Shown in pieces: positions 42,872-50,369 of a stretch of DNA of 50,369 nt (position 1 is the first letter of the stretch; each line of letters begins with the position of its first letter). Both the position numbers and the translations under genes were made by a program. The notes under the pieces were generated by a model. That model was not told where the DNA came from. It saw nothing but the letters and a program-made list of their open reading frames with translations, and did not search any database. Source of the stretch: Comamonas testosteroni (lineage in GTDB: Bacteria > Pseudomonadota > Gammaproteobacteria > Burkholderiales > Burkholderiaceae_C); assembly GCF_000761245.1 (NCBI RefSeq), contig NZ_AWOR01000059.1:1-50369 (forward strand). Reading direction: 5' to 3'.

Positions 42872-43333
42872 TCAGAGCGCAGAAATCGGTGGTTTGACGA
42901 GGTCGGCAGGCGCGGCGCTGGCAAAGCGCGCGGCGCCATGGGCCGGCTGGGCGGCCAGGGGGAGGCTGGAGTGAAGCGTCAGCAACTCGGGGTTAGCCAG
43001 CGTCGAGTGGCAGATGCCGCAGGCCGTGCAATGGCCTTCATGCTGGTGGCAGTCGCTGTCGGCGACCTTGGCGCTGCAGCTGACGGCCCCTGCAGGGCCT
43101 GCCTTGTGGGACGCGGCCATGTCGTGATGCGGCTGTGCGTCGGTCGCGAGGCTTGCATGCGCGTGGTGCACAGCGGCTGCCATGGCGGCCACTTCGTCCA
43201 GGCTCTGCGTCTGCACCAGCGCATGTCCCATGTGATGGGACTGGTCGGTGTTCTGCTCCATGGCCATGGCATCGCCTGCCAGACCGCGCAGGGCCAGCAG
43301 CAAAACCAGGAACAAGGAGAAAAAGCGACGCAT
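42872..43333 (-). CDS. His/Cys-rich secreted metal-resistance protein
   Basis: 153 aa. Signal peptide (FFSLFLVLLLALRGLA). The mature part has MEQNTDQSHHMGHAL, DCHQHEGHCTACGICHST and several more His. The Cys-x2-Cys-x2-Cys cluster resembles the DUF2946-like proteins in metal islands. It probably binds copper or zinc outside the inner membrane. It lies between the copper operon and cadA, on the same strand as both. Confidence 0.6.
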   Translation of the reverse strand: MRRFFSLFLVLLLALRGLAGDAMAMEQNTDQSHHMGHALVQTQSLDEVAAMAAAVHHAHASLATDAQPHHDMAASHKAGPAGAVSCSAKVADSDCHQHEGHCTACGICHSTLANPELLTLHSSLPLAAQPAHGAARFASAAPADLVKPPISAL

Positions 43334-43438
43334 GGGCTGAATGATAGCGAAGGGCGGGGTTTAGTTCCCCCGCTCGGTGCAGTAAATCGTAAATTTGATA
43401 GCTGCTTGCGCTTGACCATAAAGGGCTAAGGTCGAATT

Positions 43439-45574
43439 TCATGCATTTTCAGGTCTGTTGCCCCAATGGCGCAGGCGCAGGCCGTTGGCGACCACCAACA
43501 GGCTCACGCCCATATCGGCCAGCACGGCCAGCCACATGCTGGCATTGCCGCTGACGGCCAGAATGAAGAAGGCCAGCTTGATGCCCAGGGCCAGGCTGAT
43601 GTTCTGCCAGAGCACGCTGTGCGCGCGCTGCGAGAGATCGACCACCTCGGGGATGCGGCGCAGGTCGTCGTTCATGAGCACCACATCGGCAGTCTCCATG
43701 GCCATGTCGGTGGCATGCATGCCGCCCATGGCAAAGCCTATGTCGGCCTGGGCCAGCGCTGGCGCGTCGTTGATGCCGTCGCCCGTCATGGCCGTGGGGC
43801 CGATGTCGCGCTGCAACTCGCTCAGGGTCTTGAGCTTGTCCTCGGGCAGCATGTTGCCTCGTGCATCGCTGATGCCTGCTTCTGCGGCCACCGTGCGCAC
43901 GGTGGCGCTGTTGTCGCCGCTGAGCACAATGGGCTTGACACCGAGCGCCTGCAGTTGGGCCACGGCCGCCTTGGCCTGCGGGCGCAGCGGGTCGGCCACG
44001 GCAAACAGCGCCTGCACGCCTTGCTCATTGGCCAGCAGGGTGACGGTGCGGCCCTGCTGCTCCTGCAGCATCAGCGCGGCCTGGAGTTCGGCGCTGTCCC
44101 AGCCTTGCTCGCCCACCCAGCGCAGATTGGCCAGCGTCCAGCGTTCACCACCGATCTGTGCCTGCACGCCGCGGCCGGGCAGGGCTTGCAATTGCTGTGC
44201 TTCGGCAAAGTCCTTGCCGACCTGGGTCTCCAGCCCCTGGGCAATCGCGCGCGATACCGGGTGGTCGGAGCGCGATGCCAGCGCATATGCACGGGCTGTG
44301 GCGTCATCGCTGCTCGCCGCGCTCCAGCTCTGCCAGTCCACCAGCTTGGGCGAGCCCGTGGTCAGCGTGCCGGTTTTGTCGAGGGCAATGGCCTTGAGCT
44401 GGCGAGCCGACTCCAGGGCGCTGCCGCCCTTGATGAGAATGCCGCGCTTGGCGGCTGCCGTGAGCGCACTGACCACGGTGACCGGGGTGGACAGCACCAG
44501 GGCGCAGGGGCAGGCGATGACCAGCAGGGCCAAGGCCTGGTAGGCGGCCTGATGCCAGCTCCAGTCCAGCAGCCAGGGCGCGAGCAGGCCCAGGGCAATC
44601 GCCAGCACCAGAACGATGGGGGTATAGACCTCGGCGAAGCGGTCGACAAAGCGCTGGGTGGGGGCCTTGGAGGACTGCGCCTGCTCCACGGCATGGACGA
44701 TGCGCGCAATCAGGCTGTCGCTGGCGGGTGCGGTCACGCGCAGCTGCAGCTCGCCATCCTGATTGATCGAGCCGGCGTAGAGCTCGTCGCCCGGACCTTT
44801 GTGCGCCAGCGCGCTTTCGCCGGTGATGGGAGCCTGGTTAACCGAGCTTTCCCCTTCGGTGACCAGACCATCCAGCGGCACGCGAGCGCCAGGCGTCACG
44901 CGCAGCACGGCGCCCAGGGGCACCTCGTTGGCGGCCATGCGCACAGTGCTGCCGTCGGGTTGCAGCACATCGGCGGTCTCGGGCGCGAGTTGCAGCAGAT
45001 TGCGGATGGCCAGGCGGGCCTTGTCCATGGCCTGGTCTTCGATGCGCTCGGCCGCCGCATAAAGGGCCATGACCATGGCGGCTTCGGGCCACTGGCCGAT
45101 GATGAAGGCGCCCGTGACGGCCACGGCCATCAAGGCATGAATGCCGAGCCTGAAGCGCAGCAAATCCTTGAGGCCGGCCTTGTAGACGCCCAGGCCCGAC
45201 AACGCTATACCCAGCACGGCCAACGCCATGCCCAGGTATTGAAGCGTGGAGTTGGTGCCGTCGCCGCCAAACCAGTGGCAGGCCTCGGCCGCCAGAGCTG
45301 CAGCCAGAGCGGCATAGATGCGCGGCCAGCCGGGCAGCACGCCATGGTCGTGGGCATGGTTGTGACCGTCACTATCATCGTGTGCCTGGCTCTTAGCCGG
45401 CTCGCTGATGGAAAACGGCGCGCAGCAGCCGGTTGCGCAGGCAGATGTGGCGCTGGCGGCCAGGGGTTTTGAAGTGGCGGCGGCGTGATCATGTGCTGAT
45501 GCATGCTCGTGATCATGTGAATGACCGCTGTGGTCGCCGCCATGGGCGTGGGTGGACAGGCTTTCTTGCTTCAT
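43439..45574 (-). CDS. cadA: CadA/ZntA-type heavy-metal P-type ATPase
   Basis: 711 aa. The N-terminus is His-rich (HAHGGDHSGHSHDHEH and DGHNHAHDHG) with ATGCCAPF cysteines, and lacks a ferredoxin-like HMA domain. Then the P1B-type core: PITGES, VIACPCALVLSTPV (CPC in the membrane), DKTGTL (phosphorylated Asp), SDHPVSRAI and MTGDGINDAPAL. Exports Zn/Cd/Pb from the cytoplasm. Divergent from a MerR regulator; the shared 40-base gap holds the promoter. Opposite-strand open frames are shadows. Confidence 0.92.
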   Translation of the reverse strand: MKQESLSTHAHGGDHSGHSHDHEHASAHDHAAATSKPLAASATSACATGCCAPFSISEPAKSQAHDDSDGHNHAHDHGVLPGWPRIYAALAAALAAEACHWFGGDGTNSTLQYLGMALAVLGIALSGLGVYKAGLKDLLRFRLGIHALMAVAVTGAFIIGQWPEAAMVMALYAAAERIEDQAMDKARLAIRNLLQLAPETADVLQPDGSTVRMAANEVPLGAVLRVTPGARVPLDGLVTEGESSVNQAPITGESALAHKGPGDELYAGSINQDGELQLRVTAPASDSLIARIVHAVEQAQSSKAPTQRFVDRFAEVYTPIVLVLAIALGLLAPWLLDWSWHQAAYQALALLVIACPCALVLSTPVTVVSALTAAAKRGILIKGGSALESARQLKAIALDKTGTLTTGSPKLVDWQSWSAASSDDATARAYALASRSDHPVSRAIAQGLETQVGKDFAEAQQLQALPGRGVQAQIGGERWTLANLRWVGEQGWDSAELQAALMLQEQQGRTVTLLANEQGVQALFAVADPLRPQAKAAVAQLQALGVKPIVLSGDNSATVRTVAAEAGISDARGNMLPEDKLKTLSELQRDIGPTAMTGDGINDAPALAQADIGFAMGGMHATDMAMETADVVLMNDDLRRIPEVVDLSQRAHSVLWQNISLALGIKLAFFILAVSGNASMWLAVLADMGVSLLVVANGLRLRHWGNRPENA

Positions 45575-45580
45575 GGCAGT

Positions 45581-45611
45581 ATTGAAAACAATAAAGTCAC
45601 TTCAAGGTCAA
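45581..45611 (-). promoter_or_regulatory. MerR-type cadA promoter with 19-bp spacer
   Basis: On the minus strand TTGACC and TTCAAT are separated by 19 bases, longer than the normal 17 and typical of MerR-regulated promoters. A partial dyad (CCTTGAAGT, ACTT..) lies in the spacer. The site ends two bases before the cadR start, so its regulator would also affect its own translation start region. Confidence 0.7.
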
Positions 45612-45613
45612 GC

Positions 45614-46087
45614 ATGTCCCTCGATTCGCACGATATTCCACGCTGGCGCATTGGCGAGGCGGCCAGGCGTTCCGGCATCGCGGCAGCCAATATCCGCTAC
45701 TACGAGAAGGAGCAACTGCTCTCGCCCGGCGTGCGCGAGGATAACCAGTACCGGCTCTACACCGATGGCGATGTGCACCGCCTGCGCTTTATCCGGCTGT
45801 GCCGGGCCATGGATATGTCGCTTGACGAGGTGCGCACCCTGCTGGCGCTCGATGGTGCGCGCAAGGCCGATTGCGTGGCTGCCAACAAAACCCTGGATGC
45901 CCATCTGGGTCATGTGCGCGAGCGGCTGGCTGAGCTGCTGGCGCTGGAGCACGAGCTGATGCAACTGCGCAGCCAATGCGATGGCTCGGACAGCTTCTGC
46001 CACATCATCGAGGCCCTGCATGCCCAGGCCGACGAGCCCCTGCCCGAAGGCCTGCAAGGCAGCGCTGCGGCAAAGCGTCATGTCTGA
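45614..46087 (+). CDS. cadR: MerR-family metal regulator (CadR/PbrR type)
   Basis: 157 aa from ATG 45614. Upstream in-frame ATGs would enter cadA. N-terminal HTH: IGEAARRSGIAAANIRYYEK; then the dimer helix (LAELLALEHELMQLRSQC) and three Cys: ADCVAANKT, SQC and DSFCHII, the pattern that binds Cd/Pb/Zn. It would activate cadA by untwisting the 19-bp promoter. The C-terminus is short and lacks the His-rich tail of some CadR proteins. Confidence 0.88.
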   Translation: MSLDSHDIPRWRIGEAARRSGIAAANIRYYEKEQLLSPGVREDNQYRLYTDGDVHRLRFIRLCRAMDMSLDEVRTLLALDGARKADCVAANKTLDAHLGHVRERLAELLALEHELMQLRSQCDGSDSFCHIIEALHAQADEPLPEGLQGSAAAKRHV

Positions 46088-46144
46088 CAGACTGCTACAG
46101 CGGCGGCCGCGCCTGCACCCTGAAGTGGACGCTATCATTCCTGC

Positions 46145-46948
46145 ATGAGCTGGAGCGAAACCACCATCAAGCTGCCGGGGCGGATCTGGGCCGCGCTGGG
46201 CGCGCAGGCCCTGGCGTGGTGGCGCAGCATTTATCTGACCGCCGTGCTGCTGGTGCTGGTCGGCTCGCCGTCGAGCTATCAGAAGCGGGGGCGGGCCATA
46301 TTGGCCCAGCAGATGTATGCGCAGACCGCGCCCATACTCACGGGCTTCACCGCGCTGGCAGCCCTGCTGTGTGCGGTGATTGCGCGCATCGTCATCGTCA
46401 CCGCGCAGAGCTATGGCCTGTCGCGCTATGCGATGGATCTGGTGGTGCGGGTGATGGTTATCGAGCTGATACCGCTGACGGCCGCGCTGTTTGTGGCCAT
46501 GCGCTGCACTATTCCGGCCGGCGTGCAGGTGGTGCAGATGCGTACCCAGGGCCAGCTCTCGAAGTGGAAGACGCAAGGCATTGACCCTGTCCGTGCGGCG
46601 CTGGTGCCGCGTGCGGCGGCGGGAGTGTTTGCGGCCGTCACGCTGGCTGCGCTCAGCTGCATCGTGGCCCTGGTCACCGTGTACCTGAGTGTCTATGGCT
46701 TCAGTCTGGCCGGGTTTGTGGCCTACACGCGCATCTTCGGCCAGATCTTCACGCCGTCGCTGACGCTGGTGTTTGTGCTCAAGACCTGGTTTTTCAGCCT
46801 CACGGTGGCCGTTATGCCGCTGGCCTCTGCCATGTACACGCCGGTTGCGCGGCACAGGCAGGGCGGGGCGGAGCTGGGCGGTTTTGCACGCATGTTTGCC
46901 GTGCTGCTCCTGATCGAGGTGATCTCGCTCATGGGCAACTATTACTGA
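46145..46948 (+). CDS. MlaE/YrbE-type ABC permease
   Basis: 267 aa with five to six membrane spans. The region IELIPLTAALFVAMRCTIPA and MRTQGQLSKWKTQGIDPVRA resemble the coupling helix and conserved loop of MlaE permeases of lipid (MCE) transport. First gene of a three-gene run with an MCE protein and a lipoprotein. No ATPase gene is in the operon, which is unusual. Confidence 0.82.
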   Translation: MSWSETTIKLPGRIWAALGAQALAWWRSIYLTAVLLVLVGSPSSYQKRGRAILAQQMYAQTAPILTGFTALAALLCAVIARIVIVTAQSYGLSRYAMDLVVRVMVIELIPLTAALFVAMRCTIPAGVQVVQMRTQGQLSKWKTQGIDPVRAALVPRAAAGVFAAVTLAALSCIVALVTVYLSVYGFSLAGFVAYTRIFGQIFTPSLTLVFVLKTWFFSLTVAVMPLASAMYTPVARHRQGGAELGGFARMFAVLLLIEVISLMGNYY

Positions 46949-46961
46949 GAAGGATGGAGCC

Positions 46962-47951
46962 ATGAGCGAAACGCGTATGGCCGAGGAGCAACTGATCGAC
47001 GAGGAGTTGCTCAGCCTCAAACCCGTCGCGCATCTGCGCGCCAAGGCCGCGGCGCTACTGACGCTGACCCTGGTCTTGATTCTGAGCGCGGCCGCTTATC
47101 TGCTCTACGCGCGCGGAGTGTTCGAGCCTACGCAGCGTCTGGTGCTGACTGCCGATGACTCCGAAGGCGTGGTCGTGGGCATGGACATGACCTTCTCGGG
47201 CTTTCCGATAGGCCGTGTGCACAAGATAGAGCTGGCCGAGGACGGCTCGGTCCGCATTCTGGTCGATGTGACCGAGAAGGACGCCCACTGGCTGCGCCAG
47301 TCCAGCGTGTTCACGCTGGTCAAGGGGCTGGTGGGCGGCACCACCATCAAGGCCTATACCGGCATGCTGGGCGATGCGCCGCTGCCGCCGGATTCCGTGC
47401 GGCCCGTGCTCAGCGGCGATGCCACGGCCGAGCTGCCCCAGATCATCAATTCCGCCAAGGAGGTGCTGGCCAATGTGGCCGCCCTGACCGCCACGGATTC
47501 GGCCCTGGGCGGATCGCTGGCCGAAGTGCGCAAGCTGGCCGAGCGCATGCAGGGTCAGGGCGGGGTTCTCGGTGCGGTGCTTGGCAGCGACGAGGAAGCG
47601 AAGAAGGTCGGCCAGATGCTCGAGCGCGCCAACTCCCTGCTCGGGCGCATGGACCGAATGGTGGCGCGTGCCGACAGCCAGGTCTTCGATGCAAACGGCG
47701 TCATGCCCCAGGTCAAGGCCACCATGGAGCAGCTCAACGGCTTGCTGGCCGATACGCGCAAAAGCATGGCCAAGGTCGATGCCGTGCTGGCCGATATGCA
47801 GGTGGTGGGCAGCAATGCTCGCGAGGCCTCAACCGACCTGGGCGCGCTGCGCGCCGAGGTCGAAAGCAATCTGCTGCGGCTGGAGTCCGTGCTCAACGAT
47901 CTGCAGCGCAAATGGCCGTTTTCCCACAAGCCGGAGTTGAAGCTGCCATGA
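46962..47951 (+). CDS. MCE/MlaD-domain lipid transport protein
   Basis: 329 aa. One N-terminal membrane helix (ALLTLTLVLILSAAAYLLYA), then the MCE domain (TADDSEGVVVGMDMTFSGFP, GRVHKIELAEDGSV, VKGLVGGTTIKAYTG) and a long helical C-terminus. Forms hexameric rings or tunnels in the periplasm that carry phospholipids between membranes. 13 bases after the permease; its stop overlaps the next start. Confidence 0.85.
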   Translation: MSETRMAEEQLIDEELLSLKPVAHLRAKAAALLTLTLVLILSAAAYLLYARGVFEPTQRLVLTADDSEGVVVGMDMTFSGFPIGRVHKIELAEDGSVRILVDVTEKDAHWLRQSSVFTLVKGLVGGTTIKAYTGMLGDAPLPPDSVRPVLSGDATAELPQIINSAKEVLANVAALTATDSALGGSLAEVRKLAERMQGQGGVLGAVLGSDEEAKKVGQMLERANSLLGRMDRMVARADSQVFDANGVMPQVKATMEQLNGLLADTRKSMAKVDAVLADMQVVGSNAREASTDLGALRAEVESNLLRLESVLNDLQRKWPFSHKPELKLP

Positions 47952-48652
47952 CGCAAAAAATCAAGAAAAAACAGACTCCAGGCCAATGGGGTAGAGCGCT
48001 GGCTGCTATATCTGTCATGGCGATTTCGGCCTGTGGCAACCAAATCCCGGCACCCGATTGGGCCTTGAATGCTGAAGCTGCGGCGCAAAAAGCCAGCCAG
48101 GCCTATTTGCAGGGGCAGCAGCGCGTGGAGGCACTGCAGTGGCAGAAGGCGCGGGATGCCGTGGCCAGCACCGGCCAACCCGCACAGGCCGCCAAGCTGG
48201 AGCTGATGCGCTGCGCAGCGCAGGTGGCCAGCCTGGACTGGAACAGCTGCCCGGCCTATGAGGCGCTAGCGCAGGATGCGGGCAAGCCAGAGCAAGCCTA
48301 TGCCCGCTATCTGCAGGCCAGCCCGCAAGCCGGTGATATCGAGCTTTTGCCCGAGGCGCAGCGTGGCGTGGCGCGGCAGTTGCTCGGCGGCGGCGCAGGT
48401 GGTGCTGCCCTGGCCGAGATCAAGGATCCGCTATCGAGACTGGTGGCTGCGGGCGTGCTGCTGCGTGGCGGCGCGGTGGGTCCGGCTCTGCTGCAGCAAG
48501 GCGTCGATACCGCTTCGGCGCAAGGCTGGCGCAGGCCTTTGATGGCCTGGCTGCTGCTGCAGCTCAAGGCAGCGCAGCAGGGCGGCGATGCGGAACAACA
48601 GGTGCAGCTGCAGCGTCGGCTGAAGCTTCTGGAGACATCCGCGCCCAAGTGA
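47948..48652 (+). CDS. Lipoprotein of the MCE operon
   Basis: 234 aa. ATG 47948 overlaps the MCE stop (ATGA). Lipobox ISAC (Cys29). The mature part is Gln/Ala-rich and helical (AAQKASQAYLQGQQRVEAL, QRGVARQLLGGGAGGA). It may be the outer-membrane or accessory partner of the MCE transport path, in the place where other operons have PqiC or ABC-aux lipoproteins. It does not match those families clearly. Confidence 0.6.
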   Translation: MTQKIKKKQTPGQWGRALAAISVMAISACGNQIPAPDWALNAEAAAQKASQAYLQGQQRVEALQWQKARDAVASTGQPAQAAKLELMRCAAQVASLDWNSCPAYEALAQDAGKPEQAYARYLQASPQAGDIELLPEAQRGVARQLLGGGAGGAALAEIKDPLSRLVAAGVLLRGGAVGPALLQQGVDTASAQGWRRPLMAWLLLQLKAAQQGGDAEQQVQLQRRLKLLETSAPK

Positions 48653-48678
48653 ACTCGCGGGCCGCCAGCTCGGAAATG

Positions 48679-48707
48679 AAAAAGCGAGGCTCAGACCTCG
48701 CTTTTTT
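48679..48707. terminator. Bidirectional terminator
   Basis: AAAAAGCGAGG pairs with CCTCGCTTTTTT around CTCAGA. Serves the MCE operon and the convergent porin. Confidence 0.85.
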
Positions 48708-48744
48708 GTGGATGGCGAGCCAGAGGCCCGCTCAAACCCGGTGC

Positions 48745-49782
48745 TTAGAAGCGGTGACGGATACCAGCGATCAGGCTGGTGCCGGTCTTGGGGTTGGCAT
48801 CGGTCACGCGGTCATACATCAGAGCCGTGTAGACATCGGTGCGCTTGGACAGGAAGTGGTCGTAGCCCAGCGTGGCCGTGGTGCGGGTGGCATCAGTGGC
48901 GGCATCGTACTTGGTGCGGGCCACGGCTGCCTTGACCGTGCCGGGGGTGCCCGAGACGGGAATGTCCAGGCCCAGCGAGTAGGTCTTGCTCTTGCTATCC
49001 AGATCCTTGACCTTGGCCTGGCCGTAGGTGGCGTAGAGCTTCACGACATTGAAGTTGTAGCTGCCGCCGACCATCCAGTCGCTCTTGGTGGGCATGACTG
49101 TGCCGCTGCCGGGGTTGGTGATCTGGTCGCGCTCGTAGAAGGCTGTCAGGCTCAGAGGACCGTTGAAATACAGGGCGTTCACGCCGACGTTCTTCTTGCT
49201 CTTGTCGCCAGGCGTCGATTGCTCGCCGAACTGGTAGTAGACATTGGCAGTCAGGCCACCGAAGCTAGGCGTCGTGTAGACCAGCATATTGCTCCAGCCA
49301 GTGTCGGCGGGCGTGGTCAGACGGGCGCCGCCCCAGGCTGCAGTGGGCGTGTTGGCGTGCAGCACCAGAGGCGAGATGGTGAACGAATCGCCAAAGGGGT
49401 TGGTCAGGATGGTGGGCAGGAAGTTGGGCGCCTTGTCGCGGCCCAGGCCGATGCGACCGAAGCTGCCGTTCAGGCCGATGTTGGCATCGCGCGAGAAAAA
49501 GGTGTCGCCTGGGAAGCGACCCATTTCACCGGTATCCATGCGCATGAAGGCTGTGATGTTGAAATCGACCTTGAGGCCGCCGCCCAGGTCTTCCGTGCCC
49601 TTCAGGCCCCACCAGGAAGTGGTCATGCCGCCGGAGCCGACAACGCCCTTGCGATCCTGGCCGGCCATCTTGACGGAGCCGGCATACATATCGGCCAGGC
49701 CCGTCAGTTGCACATTGCTCTGGGCATAAGCGGCGCCGGAGCAGGCCAGGGCCGCAGCCATGGCGATGAAAGCAGTCTTCAT
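48745..49782 (-). CDS. Gram-negative general porin (Omp32-like)
   Basis: 345 aa. Signal peptide (MKTAFIAMAAALACSGAAYA). The trimeric 16-strand barrel pattern: NVQLTGLADMYAGS, SWWGLKGTEDLGGGLKVDFN, FGRIGLGRDKAPNF, and a C-terminal Phe (SLIAGIRHRF). Closely resembles Comamonadaceae porins. Outer-membrane passage of small anions and metabolites. It has its own terminator. Confidence 0.92.
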   Translation of the reverse strand: MKTAFIAMAAALACSGAAYAQSNVQLTGLADMYAGSVKMAGQDRKGVVGSGGMTTSWWGLKGTEDLGGGLKVDFNITAFMRMDTGEMGRFPGDTFFSRDANIGLNGSFGRIGLGRDKAPNFLPTILTNPFGDSFTISPLVLHANTPTAAWGGARLTTPADTGWSNMLVYTTPSFGGLTANVYYQFGEQSTPGDKSKKNVGVNALYFNGPLSLTAFYERDQITNPGSGTVMPTKSDWMVGGSYNFNVVKLYATYGQAKVKDLDSKSKTYSLGLDIPVSGTPGTVKAAVARTKYDAATDATRTTATLGYDHFLSKRTDVYTALMYDRVTDANPKTGTSLIAGIRHRF

Positions 49783-50346
49783 GAGTGTCCTCTCGAGTTA
49801 GATGTTGGATTTACGTTTTGAAATATAGCGGGGGTTTGTATACAGCTTGCTCTGCAGTTCCGCGGAAGCCGATGAAATCATCTTTTCAGCGATATGACAG
49901 TGGTTTTTTTGCCTCAAGGCCCCCGGGAAACCACTTGTGTGCACCGTGTTGGTGCTATCGATATTGTTGTGCGCAGCCGCCTGCTCAAGGCTGTTGCGCG
50001 AGAGTGAGTGCTGAGGGTTTGTGGTGTCAGGAATAACAGTCATTCCTGAAAGAAGGGGTTCGGAACGCATCCTGCAGGCTTGCCCTGCCAGGGCCGGAAT
50101 CAGGGTTGACCCCAGGAGCTATCAGCGCCCGGCTGTCCCGAAGCCTGCGCGACCTGCCAGCTCCTGAGCTGGCGGGCTTGCACGCGATGCGAAGCAGGCT
50201 CTGCCGCATGCCTGTGCGCCCTATCCTTGCAGCCTGCGCCGGCATCCGGCTCGCCGTCTGTGGCACTAATTTGAACCTTTTTTGAAAAAAGTGCGCGTTT
50301 TCCCAGGGGAGGCTGTTTTTACTCCCTATAATTCGATCCATCGACA
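49783..50346. other. Gap upstream of porin and tRNA
   Basis: No convincing gene; the long minus frame near 50027-50347 overlaps the tRNA and is Arg/Ser-rich. A TATAAT at 50327-50332 is a good -10 for the tRNA. Confidence 0.5.
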
Positions 50347-50369
50347 CGGAATGTAGCGCAGCCTGGTAG
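50347..50369 (+). tRNA. tRNA, 5' part only (probably tRNA-Pro)
   Basis: The sequence starts CGGAATG (acceptor), TA, then the D-arm GCGCAGCCTGGTAG, and runs off the window. This opening is typical of tRNA-Pro in betaproteobacteria; the anticodon is not visible. Confidence 0.75.

Noticed and set aside
43466..45472. Long plus-strand open frame (668 codons) opposite cadA
   Set aside because: It mirrors cadA's third-position GC, is His/Gln-rich without domains and has no ribosome site; it is an antisense shadow of the clearly conserved P-type ATPase.
50027..50347. 106-codon minus-strand frame at the right edge
   Set aside because: Overlaps the tRNA start and promoter, is Arg/Ser/Pro-rich and has no domain or ribosome site.

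Overview
The window looks like a chromosomal segment of a Comamonadaceae betaproteobacterium (Comamonas/Delftia-like). The basis is a Gram-negative porin of the Omp32 type, CsbD, tandem MetQ proteins, a DUF1631 protein, a cadA/cadR pair and a copper cluster, together with high-GC codon use in the right half. The species call is inference from gene content; no search was run.

Left part (1-8.6 kb): a degraded IS481-type transposase, then four co-directional genes forming a probable defence island. These are a cytoplasmic subtilisin-like (S8) protease with an intact Asp/His/Ser triad (895-2361), an ATPase with an N-terminal degenerate HNH domain (2730-5033), a stand-alone intact HNH protein of the retron/Septu-associated type (5036-5980), and a patatin-like lipase with an internal membrane segment (6038-8035). 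A nuclease/ATPase core with a protease and a membrane-attacking lipase is an unusual combination and is my main candidate for an undescribed anti-phage system. A tRNA-3'-end-like sequence, a strong hairpin and a broken tyrosine integrase lie just beyond it.

Middle part (8.6-24 kb): a graveyard of prophage and mobile DNA. It holds fragments of an integrase, two rdgC remnants, DUF4406, two Ref-like HNH remnants, a PaiB-like gene, IS5 and IS30 pieces and three autotransporter barrel fragments. Small intact genes survive among them: lipoproteins, tiny membrane proteins, CsbD, an SPFH lipoprotein and secreted unknowns. Two stretches (about 9.4-13.2 kb and 17.7-22.2 kb) are colinear, diverged copies of one module. 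They share rdgC, a pair of tiny membrane genes preceded by a terminator-like hairpin, a non-coding block, a dispersed repeat and a Ref-like remnant. A 14-copy TGCTG tract sits inside the DUF4406 remnant.

Right part (24-50.4 kb): ordinary chromosome starting at tRNA-Arg(TCT). It carries an M14-like lipoprotein with altered zinc ligands, rhlE, ettA, a DUF1631 gene, a P1-family (S58) peptidase, two MetQ binding proteins, an LRR-kinase fusion, and a SUKH/ankyrin pair. A copper operon follows, read leftward: a small secreted protein, TolC-type channel, multicopper oxidase, cupredoxin, DUF411 and CusF-like. Then come a His-rich secreted protein, the cadA P-type ATPase with divergent MerR regulator, an Mla/MCE-type transport operon without an ATPase gene, a porin, and the first bases of a tRNA (probably Pro) at the right edge.
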